Below, in pieces: positions 6,419 to 12,014 of a stretch of DNA of 12,014 nucleotides. The notes below the pieces were generated by a model. It was not told the origin of the DNA and searched no databases. It saw nothing but the letters and a program-made list of their open reading frames with translations. A program made the position numbers and the translations under genes. The stretch's first letter is position 1. Every line of letters starts with the position of its first letter. The stretch is from Desulfobacterales bacterium. GTDB lineage: Bacteria; Desulfobacterota; Desulfobacteria; Desulfobacterales; C00003106. Location of the stretch: positions 1 to 12,014 of the forward strand of contig DAOVGD010000071.1 in the NCBI GenBank assembly GCA_030672555.1, in the 5' to 3' direction.

Positions 6419-8131
6419 TTAACTCTGTGCCCCTTTTCTCATTTTTTCAATTGCGATTTCTCGCATACGGAATTTCTGTAGCTTGCCAGTCACAGTCATG
6501 GGAAACTCTTCCACAAACCAGATATACCGGGGGATCTTGAAGTGGGCCAGGCCATCCTTGCAGAAGTCACGGATCTCCTGCTCGGTGGCAGTCTCACCGG
6601 CGTGGAGCTTGATCCAGGCCATAACCTCCTCACCGTAGTACTCGTCTGGCACGCCAAAGACTGCCACCTCGGCAACCTTAGGATGACCGTAAATAAACTC
6701 CTCGATCCCGCGGGGATAGATATTCTCACCCCCCCGGATGATCATCTCCTTCAATCTTCCCGTAATGCGCACGTATCCATAGGCATCCATCGTTCCCAGG
6801 TCACCGGAGTGGAGCCAGCCGTTTTCATCGATGGCTTCCTTTGTAGCCTCATGATCCTCATAGTAGCCTTTCATAATGTGATAGCCTCGAAAGCAGATCT
6901 CCCCGGTTTGCCCAATAGGAAGGGTTGCGCCAGTGTCAACATCCACCACCTTCACTTCCTGATGTGGAAGGTTCTTACCCACGGTTATGACACGGCGCTC
7001 CATACTATCATCTCGCAATGTCAGGTGAGTTACGGGAGATGCCTCGGTCTCACCGTAGCCAATGAGGATTTCCTGGCAGTGCATCTCTTCCATCACCCGC
7101 TTCATTAGGGTTGGGGGACAAGGCGCGCCGGCCATAATCCCCGTGCGCAAGGTTGAGGTATCAATATTATTGAATTCCGGGTGCTCCAGTTCAGCAATAA
7201 ACATAGTAGGTACACCGTGAATGGCCGTACATTTCTCCGCTTCGATCGCCCCCAAGACCTCCAGGGCATCAAAATGCTCACAAGCAATAACGACACAGGC
7301 TCCGTGAGACAGACAGAGCAGATTGGCCAGCACCATGCCAAAACAGTGATAAAAGGGGACAGGCACGCAAAGCCTATCCTTTTCTGTAAAGTGCATAGAG
7401 AGTCCGGTAAAATAGGCATTGTTGAGAATGTTGTGATGGGTCAGGACTACCGCTTTAGGGTAGCCGGTGGTCCCTGAGGTATATTGGATGTTAATGGGAT
7501 CATCGATGTCCAGGGACGCAGTGATCCTATCCAGCTCTTTTAGGGAAACGGAGTGGGCCCGCTTAAGGATATCCGCCCAGGTGTTGAAGCCCGGATAGAA
7601 ACGGCGGGTTTCCATGGGAGAGGCTGGTTGGTATAGGACCACCTGCCTTAAGAAGGGCAGATCCTGGTTTTTTAGCTCTCTGCCTTTGGCGTCTTTTAAC
7701 TCCGGGATCATTTCCACGAGCATCGAAACATAATCACTGGTCCTGAATGAGGGGATAACAAAGAGCCCTTGAACCTCGGAACGGCGCAGGGCGTAGGCCA
7801 GCTCTTTCAAGCGGTAGGCGGGGTTAATGGTTACCAGAATGGCCCCTATGCGCGCGGTAGCCATTTGGAGAAGGAGCCATTCCAGATTATTGGTCGACCA
7901 GATGCCGATCCGGTCGCCTTTACCGAAACCGCAGGCAACCAGGCCCCTGGCCAGGAGGTCCACCGACTCTGAGAGAGCAGCATAAGTGAGGCGTTTTCTC
8001 TGAGGAATCGAGACCACTGCCTCCCGGTCCGGGAACCGTTTGACGACCCGGGTAAAGTGCTCAGGAATGGTTAGGCCGAGAAGAGGAACTGTTCCGCCAG
8101 AATGGAAGTAACTTTTTTTGTATTTGGTCAC
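6419..8131 (-). CDS. AMP-forming acyl-CoA ligase (fatty/branched-chain acyl-CoA synthetase type)
   Basis: This 570-residue member of the ANL superfamily activates a carboxylic acid with ATP to an acyl-adenylate and transfers it to CoA, giving AMP and pyrophosphate. Motifs are the phosphate loop YTSGTTGYPK (217-226), GYGETEAS (358-365), the hinge-region SGDLG (442-446) and ITGRLKEMIIRGGENIYP (456-473). The C-terminal TGKLQK (548-553) supplies the adenylation lysine Lys550. Length and motif wording fit medium/long-chain fatty-acid CoA ligases. It lies 37 bases after porB and 49 before the amino acid dehydrogenase, which suggests its acid is the one tied to the oxidoreductase product, for example a branched short-chain acid. 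Run backwards it could recover ATP from acyl-CoA, as proposed for some syntrophic bacteria; this is inference. All catalytic motifs are intact. Confidence 0.92.
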   Translation of the reverse strand: MTKYKKSYFHSGGTVPLLGLTIPEHFTRVVKRFPDREAVVSIPQRKRLTYAALSESVDLLARGLVACGFGKGDRIGIWSTNNLEWLLLQMATARIGAILVTINPAYRLKELAYALRRSEVQGLFVIPSFRTSDYVSMLVEMIPELKDAKGRELKNQDLPFLRQVVLYQPASPMETRRFYPGFNTWADILKRAHSVSLKELDRITASLDIDDPINIQYTSGTTGYPKAVVLTHHNILNNAYFTGLSMHFTEKDRLCVPVPFYHCFGMVLANLLCLSHGACVVIACEHFDALEVLGAIEAEKCTAIHGVPTMFIAELEHPEFNNIDTSTLRTGIMAGAPCPPTLMKRVMEEMHCQEILIGYGETEASPVTHLTLRDDSMERRVITVGKNLPHQEVKVVDVDTGATLPIGQTGEICFRGYHIMKGYYEDHEATKEAIDENGWLHSGDLGTMDAYGYVRITGRLKEMIIRGGENIYPRGIEEFIYGHPKVAEVAVFGVPDEYYGEEVMAWIKLHAGETATEQEIRDFCKDGLAHFKIPRYIWFVEEFPMTVTGKLQKFRMREIAIEKMRKGAQS

Positions 8132-8168
8132 GGTTTCTTTTATCCGGTTCTAATCAATAGAAAAATTT

Positions 8169-9092
8169 CTACACAACCCCCTCCCAATAGGCATCCACCC
8201 TGGCCTGAATCTCTTCCAGAACCTCTTCGTTTCGTGTAGGGCTGAAAAGGTGGGCAAATCGTCCCTGTCTCTTCAGGTATTCTTCAACCAAGGGACGCTT
8301 GCCCCTGGGAAGCGGGATCTTGGTGTGCACCACTTTCCCGTTAATGTATTCCTTGAGAGGCCAGGCACCTGTTTTGACCGCCAGTTTGCCAACCTCGATG
8401 GTCTCTGCCGGTTCGAATCGCCAACCCGTGGGACAAGGGGAAAGAACGATGAACAGTTTGGATCCCTTGAGATCCTTCGCCTTTTCAATTTTGCGTGCCA
8501 TATCCAGGGGTTCGGTACCTACGACAGTGGCCACATAAGTGGGCCGATGGGCGGCCCAGATGGAAAATAGGTCCTTCTTGTACCCCCAGTAACCCCCGAC
8601 TCCTTTGCTGGTGGCTGTTCGGGCAGCGTGGGGGGTAGCCGCTGAGAATTGGTAGCCAGTATTCCCATAGCCCTCGTTATCGTAGCAGATATAGATGAAG
8701 TCTAATTCTCGATAGATGGCAGCAGAGGTGGAAGATAGTCCCATCCCATAGGCGCTGCCGTCCCCCGTAAGGACCACGACCTTGAGATCGTCTTTGGGCT
8801 TTAGGCGCCCTTTCCGGATCAGTAAGTCCAGGGCATCTCGTACTCCCTGGGCGCCGGCAGGGGCTGAGGCCATGGCGGTATAGATCCAGGAACCTCTAAA
8901 GGGGGTAAAAGGGTAAACGGTGAGCAAGGTCATACATCCGGCCGCATTTACAAAAACGGTTTTGTCTCCCAGGATATCACAGAATATTTTGATACCTTCT
9001 AGCGCCCCGCAGCCGGCACAGGCCGGCGTTCCGGAACCGAGCACATGGGTGGCCGGCAGGTCCTTTACACTTTTGAAGGCACTTTCTTTCAT
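8169..9092 (-). CDS. porB: 2-oxoacid:ferredoxin oxidoreductase, beta subunit (TPP-binding)
   Basis: This 307-residue beta subunit of a pyruvate/2-oxoisovalerate-type ferredoxin oxidoreductase binds the pyrophosphate of thiamine diphosphate and the proximal [4Fe-4S] cluster. The cluster ligands are ACAGC (Cys25, Cys28), GCM (Cys53) and SPCPTGW (Cys220), the four-cysteine pattern of PorB. TPP binding is shown by GDGSAYGMG (110-118) and the following YDNEGYGNTG (137-146). The latter leads into the SAATPHAARTATS segment that resembles pyruvate enzymes (SGATPYGA). The complex oxidatively decarboxylates a 2-oxoacid with CoA to acyl-CoA, CO2 and reduced ferredoxin in the cytoplasm. Its ATG overlaps the porA stop by four bases (ATGA), indicating translational coupling. 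Substrate may be pyruvate or a branched-chain/aromatic 2-oxoacid, and the operon partners favour the latter. Confidence 0.93.
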   Translation of the reverse strand: MKESAFKSVKDLPATHVLGSGTPACAGCGALEGIKIFCDILGDKTVFVNAAGCMTLLTVYPFTPFRGSWIYTAMASAPAGAQGVRDALDLLIRKGRLKPKDDLKVVVLTGDGSAYGMGLSSTSAAIYRELDFIYICYDNEGYGNTGYQFSAATPHAARTATSKGVGGYWGYKKDLFSIWAAHRPTYVATVVGTEPLDMARKIEKAKDLKGSKLFIVLSPCPTGWRFEPAETIEVGKLAVKTGAWPLKEYINGKVVHTKIPLPRGKRPLVEEYLKRQGRFAHLFSPTRNEEVLEEIQARVDAYWEGVV

Positions 9093-10336
9093 CTTTTTTC
9101 TTCCCTTTTTAGCTGCTCGACTCTGGCGATGGATTGGAGTCCTTTCATTCGCATCATTTCTTCCGTGGTGTAGAGGAGCCTGGGAGGTGGAGTCTCGCCT
9201 CTCTCGATGGCCTTCATGGTCACCGCGGCCATCTCGTAAAACTCTTCCCGAATGATGTCACGGCCCCCCAGCCCTCCGATGAAGCTGACCAGTATGGGCG
9301 GACTATCCGCTACCCCATAAAGGGCTGAACAGAGCTCGGCATGAAGGACACCTCCCTTTCCCATGGAAAGGTTTTGGTCAATGACAGCGACCCCTTTTTT
9401 GCCTTCGAGTACGCGGATAATAGCCTTTACCGGAAACGGTCGGAACAGACGCGGCCGGAGGAGTCCTACTTTGCGCCCAACGCTCCGCAGGCAATCCACG
9501 GCGTCTTTGGCCTTTGTGGCAAACGATCCCATCATGAAAAAGATGATTTCCGCATCTTCAGTTCGGTATGCTTCAACTGGCTGGTAAGACCTTCCGAAAA
9601 GTTCTTTAAATTCTATGGAAACCTCCTCAAATACCACTAAGGCATTCAGGGAGGCGAGATGGGTTTCATAACGAAAATAGGAGTACTGAGAGCCTCCAAG
9701 GACAACAACACCCTGGGAAATGGGATCTCCTGCGCGAAAATGGGTCTCTTCCGGATCATAGGGGGGCAGGAATCGGTCAACCTTTTTGTCATCGGGAATT
9801 TCTACAGGCTCACGGGTGAAGGAGAGGTAGAATCCGTCTAAGTTGACAATAACAGGAAGCCGCACCCGTTCATCTTCCCCCAGGCGATAGGCGAAGAGGA
9901 CCGAATCGAGCACCTCCTGACAGGTCGCACAGTGAATCTGAAGAAAACCGCTGTCGCGAGCGGCCAAAACATCGTTGTGGTCCGGTTCGAGAGTAATAGG
10001 GGCCGACAATCCCCTTGAGACGTTGACAAGAACGAAGGGAGCACGCCAACCTGCCACGGTGTAAATCATCTCCATGCCGTAGAGGAATCCCTGGCTGGAG
10101 GTTGCGGTAAAAACCCGCACCCCGGTCGCGGCCGCAGCTCCTGCTGCCGTTATCATGGAGTGCTCAGAGTCCATGGTGATCATCCGGCAGTCCATCTGGC
10201 CTTTATCGATCCAATGGGCAATGGTCTCGATGATTTCAGTCTGAGGGGTAATGGGAAAGGCCGGCACATAGTCTATTTTAGCCAGACGGGCACCCCAGGC
10301 TGCAGCACCGTTTCCTGTCAAAAGTTTGCGTATCAT
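9089..10336 (-). CDS. porA: 2-oxoacid:ferredoxin oxidoreductase, alpha subunit
   Basis: This 415-residue alpha subunit carries the pyrimidine-binding and transketolase C-terminal-like domains. Visible motifs are PAFPITPQTEI (25-35), the MDSEHS segment (55-60) whose Glu58 corresponds to the TPP-activating glutamate, a SSQGFLYGMEM stretch (80-90), and SFIGGLGGRDI (351-361) near the end. An in-frame ATG at 10414 would add 26 residues, but they lie over the coding sequence of the upstream gene. ATG 10336 is preferred because AAGGAGG stands just before it and because the family begins with this kind of sequence (x-x-x-L-x-G-N-x-A-A). It follows porGD after 13 bases and overlaps porB by four. Together with the gamma-delta fusion and porB it forms a complete enzyme. 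Length (415) fits PorA/VorA-type alpha chains. Confidence 0.93.
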   Translation of the reverse strand: MIRKLLTGNGAAAWGARLAKIDYVPAFPITPQTEIIETIAHWIDKGQMDCRMITMDSEHSMITAAGAAAATGVRVFTATSSQGFLYGMEMIYTVAGWRAPFVLVNVSRGLSAPITLEPDHNDVLAARDSGFLQIHCATCQEVLDSVLFAYRLGEDERVRLPVIVNLDGFYLSFTREPVEIPDDKKVDRFLPPYDPEETHFRAGDPISQGVVVLGGSQYSYFRYETHLASLNALVVFEEVSIEFKELFGRSYQPVEAYRTEDAEIIFFMMGSFATKAKDAVDCLRSVGRKVGLLRPRLFRPFPVKAIIRVLEGKKGVAVIDQNLSMGKGGVLHAELCSALYGVADSPPILVSFIGGLGGRDIIREEFYEMAAVTMKAIERGETPPPRLLYTTEEMMRMKGLQSIARVEQLKREEKR

Positions 10337-10341
10337 GGCCC

Positions 10342-10348
10342 CCTCCTT
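10342..10348 (-). promoter_or_regulatory. Strong ribosome binding site of porA
   Basis: AAGGAGG on the minus strand lies five bases before ATG 10336 and directly after the porGD stop codon (TGA, 10350-10352). It decides the porA start against the upstream in-frame ATG at 10414 and suggests that porA translation is coupled to the end of porGD. Confidence 0.8.
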
Positions 10349-10349
10349 T

Positions 10350-11267
10350 TCACCTCCCAGCCTTAAGCCCGTATTCCGGTATGGCCTCGATGGCGTGGGT
10401 AGGACATTGCACAAGGCAGATCATGCAACCCTTACAGTGCTGGTAGTCGATCTGCGGATACCCCTTGGCATCCAAATGGATAACACTGTCCGGGCAGAAG
10501 ATATGGCACAACCCGCACCGATGGCATTGGCGGAGATCAATGACCGGACGCAGGCTGCGCCATGCGCCAGTTCCCACCTTAAGGCTGGTGGCCGCCGCAT
10601 GGATATAAGGGGCTGAGATACGGGCATCTTCAAAGGGTATGTCAAACCAGTTGGGCCTCTGGTAGGAATCCGCCGGGGTCTCCTCTCTTTCCGTTACACT
10701 TCCGACATATGCCGCCATTTGATCATAGGCTTTCATCGCCCTTGCCAGGTTTTTCTCAATGACAGCATCCCCTAAGGATTTAAGCTCTTCCCGGATAGCT
10801 TCCTCTAAAGCTCCTGGGGAGATCATCCCTATCAGTTGGGCCGCGGCGCCAACACAGGCTGTGCCCACCAAAGGAAGGCCAGGATGGTCCTTGACTGCTG
10901 CCTCACTGCTAAGTGAGAATACAAGTCCCTGCACGTTGAGCTGTTTTTTCCATACCTCCGTGGCCTCGTCAGTCACGATGAGAAGAACCGATCGCTGCGT
11001 CACCCCCACCAAAACACCGGCTACTGGCAATAGCAAGAGGCTTTCATCGGCCACGATGACCAGGTCCGGCTTGTTGATGATCCCGCGCTCGTTGATAACC
11101 TCCTTAGAGGCCCGAACGTAAGCAAATATCGGGGCGCCACGGCGCTCCGCACCGTACCGGGGGGCATCCTGGACCTCGTAACCTTCCAGAAAGAAGGCTG
11201 TTCCCAGAATGCGGCTCGCCGTCTTTATCCCCTGGCCGCCGCGACCATGGAAGCGGATGCGAAACAT
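10350..11267 (-). CDS. porG: 2-oxoacid:ferredoxin oxidoreductase, fused gamma-delta subunit
   Basis: This 305-residue protein joins two subunits that are often separate. The gamma (PorG) domain occupies about 1-190 and opens with FHGRGGQGIKTASRIL (6-21), followed by DAPRYGAERRGAP (34-46). The delta (PorD) part begins around residue 220 with ATSLKVGTGAWRSLRPVID. It carries two ferredoxin-type CxxCxxCxxxCP motifs: Cys248, Cys251, Cys254, Cys258 and Cys278, Cys281, Cys284, Cys288. These bind two [4Fe-4S] clusters that pass electrons from the beta-subunit cluster to external ferredoxin. ATG 11267 has AGAGG eight bases upstream. It is the first gene of the minus-strand operon, and the region before it carries a possible operator and a palindromic element. 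Gamma-delta fusions are known in 2-oxoacid oxidoreductases, so the fusion itself is not an error. All eight cysteines are intact. Confidence 0.93.
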   Translation of the reverse strand: MFRIRFHGRGGQGIKTASRILGTAFFLEGYEVQDAPRYGAERRGAPIFAYVRASKEVINERGIINKPDLVIVADESLLLLPVAGVLVGVTQRSVLLIVTDEATEVWKKQLNVQGLVFSLSSEAAVKDHPGLPLVGTACVGAAAQLIGMISPGALEEAIREELKSLGDAVIEKNLARAMKAYDQMAAYVGSVTEREETPADSYQRPNWFDIPFEDARISAPYIHAAATSLKVGTGAWRSLRPVIDLRQCHRCGLCHIFCPDSVIHLDAKGYPQIDYQHCKGCMICLVQCPTHAIEAIPEYGLKAGR

Positions 11268-11313
11268 TTCGTGATCCTCTTTTTCTAAGCGCTCAATTCT
11301 TAAAACAAGGGCG

Positions 11314-11332
11314 CAAATGGGACGTCCATTTG
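11314..11332 (-). promoter_or_regulatory. Inverted repeat upstream of porGD, candidate operator
   Basis: CAAATGG (11314-11320) and CCATTTG (11326-11332) form a seven-base inverted repeat around GACGT. It lies about 47-65 bases before the porGD start, a usual place for a transcription factor site. No convincing -35/-10 pair for the minus strand could be picked out. The arms are too short to exclude chance. Confidence 0.35.
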
Positions 11333-11350
11333 TAAATCAGTTGCCATCTT

Positions 11351-11513
11351 AGGAGGCTGTCCGAGAATTCTGATCCTACTGCAAAAGCGTGAGAAACGGC
11401 CCAAATTTCCGCAAGTTTTCGTCAAATAGGCCTGCTATTCTCCTCAAATTTGCGAAAATTTTGTCTCGTTTTCACTCTTTTTCGTTACGGACATAATTCT
11501 CGGACAGCCTCCT
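11351..11513. mobile_element. 163-base palindromic MITE-like element
   Basis: The element begins with AGGAGGCTGTCCGAGAATT (11351-11369) and ends with its exact reverse complement (11495-11513). The inner parts also pair. Hand alignment without gaps of the two 79-base arms gives 58 of 79 complementary positions, converging on AATAG / CTATT around a five-base loop (11430-11434) at the exact centre. It has no open frame. Terminal inverted repeats with no gene and a fully folding interior are the form of a miniature inverted-repeat element moved by a transposase encoded elsewhere. No target duplication longer than two bases is visible. If transcribed it would form a long hairpin between the por operon and the tRNA genes. 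Which insertion sequence family has these ends is not known to me. Confidence 0.7.
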
Positions 11514-11559
11514 TGTGGATGCCTATTATGTATAAGGATCGGAGGTTTTGTATTTTTGC

Positions 11560-11588
11560 TTGACAGAATGTTTTAATCCTGATAGCAA
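11560..11588 (+). promoter_or_regulatory. Promoter of the tRNA cluster
   Basis: A perfect TTGACA -35 (11560-11565), a 17-base spacer and TAGCAA (11583-11588, three of six matches) stand 16 bases before the tRNA-Val gene. The perfect -35 and position make it the likely start of the tRNA transcript, despite the weak -10. Confidence 0.55.
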
Positions 11589-11604
11589 AAAAGACTTGTG
11601 GTAT

Positions 11605-11680
11605 GGGCGGGTAGCTCAGTTGGGAGAGCATCGGCCTTACAAGCCGAGGGTCACAGGTTCAAGCCCTGTTCCGCCTACCA
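11605..11680 (+). tRNA. tRNA-Val (anticodon TAC)
   Basis: This 76-base cloverleaf has its CCA encoded. The acceptor is GGGCGGG paired with TCCGCCT (two G-U pairs), and the D arm is GCTC/GAGC. The anticodon arm TCGGC-CTTACAA-GCCGA places TAC at the anticodon positions, with T before it. The T arm is ACAGG-TTCAAGC-CCTGT. It decodes valine GUN codons read by U34. It is the first gene of the tRNA cluster. Confidence 0.95.
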
Positions 11681-11714
11681 AACGCTGTTAAACCCAATGA
11701 GCACATCAACTCCC

Positions 11715-11822
11715 GGGGGCGTAGTTCAGTTTTGGTTAGAACGCCCCGCCCGCTTGGCGGGAAGATCGCGAGTAGAGTTTCGGAAAACAAACTATCCCGT
11801 CATTGAGAGGGGACAAAATTAA
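11715..11822 (+). repeat. Tandem unit 1: tRNA-Asp 5' part plus unrelated tail (pseudo-tRNA)
   Basis: The first 29 bases equal those of the intact tRNA-Asp (acceptor 5' strand, full D arm, base 26). The sequence then diverges: a CCCGCC-CGCTT-GGCGGG hairpin replaces the anticodon arm, and GATCGCGAGT recalls the start of the T arm. No T loop consensus, no acceptor 3' strand and no CCA follow. If the hairpin is read as a five-pair arm with a seven-base loop, GCT would sit at the anticodon, but the preceding base is C, not the T needed. The unit therefore does not encode an ordinary tRNA. It repeats at 11823 with a 108-base period and differs there at two bases by eye. Confidence 0.75.
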
Positions 11823-11930
11823 GGGGGCGTAGTTCAGTTTTGGTTAGAACGTCCCGCCCGCTTGGCGGGAAGATCGCGAGTAGAGTTTCGGAAAACAAAC
11901 TATCGCGTCATTGAGAGGGGACAAAATTAA
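11823..11930 (+). repeat. Tandem unit 2: tRNA-Asp 5' part plus unrelated tail (pseudo-tRNA)
   Basis: This is the second 108-base copy, abutting unit 1 on the left and the intact tRNA-Asp on the right. Compared with unit 1 it has a T for C at the foot of the hairpin, giving TCCCGCC/GGCGGGA with seven pairs instead of six, and TATCGCG for TATCCCG in the tail. Its tail GAGAGGGGACAAAATTAA serves as the spacer before tRNA-Asp. It has no acceptor 3' strand or CCA end. Confidence 0.75.
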
Positions 11931-12009
11931 GGGGGCGTAGTTCAGTTTTGGTTAGAACGCCGGCCTGTCACGCCGGAGGTCGCGAGTTCGAGTCTCGTCG
12001 TCCCCGCCA
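11931..12009 (+). tRNA. tRNA-Asp (anticodon GTC)
   Basis: This 79-base cloverleaf has its CCA encoded. The acceptor is GGGGGCG paired with CGTCCCC (one G-U), and the D arm is GTTC/GAAC with an 11-base loop. The anticodon arm CCGGC-CTGTCAC-GCCGG gives GTC, and the T arm is GCGAG-TTCGAGT-CTCGT. The discriminator is G, as expected for aspartate. It lies exactly one 108-base period after unit 2, and its first 29 bases are shared with both preceding units. The window ends five bases later, so the tRNA cluster may continue. Confidence 0.96.
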
Positions 12010-12014
12010 ATAAA

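Noticed and set aside
6542..7108. A 188-codon open frame on the plus strand.
   Set aside because: It is antisense to the acyl-CoA ligase, whose motifs are all intact on the minus strand, and its own protein shows no recognisable domain.
10337..10414. A longer porA start at 10414.
   Set aside because: The 26 added residues lie on the end of porGD and resemble no alpha subunit, while ATG 10336 has a strong Shine-Dalgarno sequence.
11598..11822. A 74-codon open frame on the plus strand.
   Set aside because: It runs through tRNA-Val and the first tRNA-Asp-derived unit. The apparent protein is a translation of RNA sequence.
11715..11822. A functional tRNA-Ser (GCT) in the tandem units.
   Set aside because: The base before the putative anticodon is not T. 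There is no long variable arm, no TTC T-loop, no pairing acceptor 3' strand and no CCA.
11715..11930. A short CRISPR-like or rRNA-spacer-like repeat array.
   Set aside because: The units abut with no variable spacers, are 108 bases long and start with tRNA-Asp sequence, so this is a tRNA-derived tandem duplication.
11931..12009. The tRNA-Asp as an integration attachment site.
   Set aside because: Attachment cores usually cover the 3' half of a tRNA. The duplicated part here is the 5' end, and no integrase gene is in the window.

Overview
The window looks like part of the chromosome of an anaerobic bacterium that metabolises amino acids. I would place it tentatively among the Desulfobacterota and relatives. 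The grounds are an oxygen-sensitive 2-oxoacid:ferredoxin oxidoreductase operon, branched-chain and alanine dehydrogenases, an AMP-forming acyl-CoA ligase, a bacterial PolX with a PHP domain, and bacterial tRNA genes with encoded CCA ends. The taxonomic call is inference. No phage, CRISPR or plasmid genes are present.

Left part (1-2147): the last codons of an alanine dehydrogenase (+) are followed by a gene-free 216 bases. Next come a small MNT-type nucleotidyltransferase gene (+) that lacks its usual HEPN partner, a small unrecognised gene (+), and a Ste24-like M48 membrane protease (-) whose 3' end overlaps the unrecognised gene. Middle part (2148-5138): an intergenic stretch holds a decayed N-terminal relic of an IS110-family transposase. 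It is followed by polX (+) and a calcineurin-like phosphoesterase (+).

Right part (5185-11267, all -): a tightly packed operon is read in the order porGD (fused gamma-delta), porA, porB, AMP-dependent acyl-CoA ligase, leucine-type amino acid dehydrogenase. Read as a pathway, the dehydrogenase deaminates a branched-chain (or related) amino acid to its 2-oxoacid. The Por/Vor-type enzyme then oxidatively decarboxylates it to an acyl-CoA and reduced ferredoxin. The ligase interconverts the acyl-CoA and the free acid. The ligase and por genes are visibly richer in G+C than the dehydrogenase and the genes to its left.

Far right (11268-12014): an inverted-repeat operator candidate lies just upstream of porGD. 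It is followed by a 163-base near-perfectly centred palindromic element (MITE-like) with identical 19-base ends. A sigma-70-type promoter then leads into tRNA-Val(TAC), two 108-base tandem units that each begin with the 5' part of tRNA-Asp and then diverge, and finally an intact tRNA-Asp(GTC). The tRNA-derived tandem units and the palindromic element are the most unusual structures in the window.
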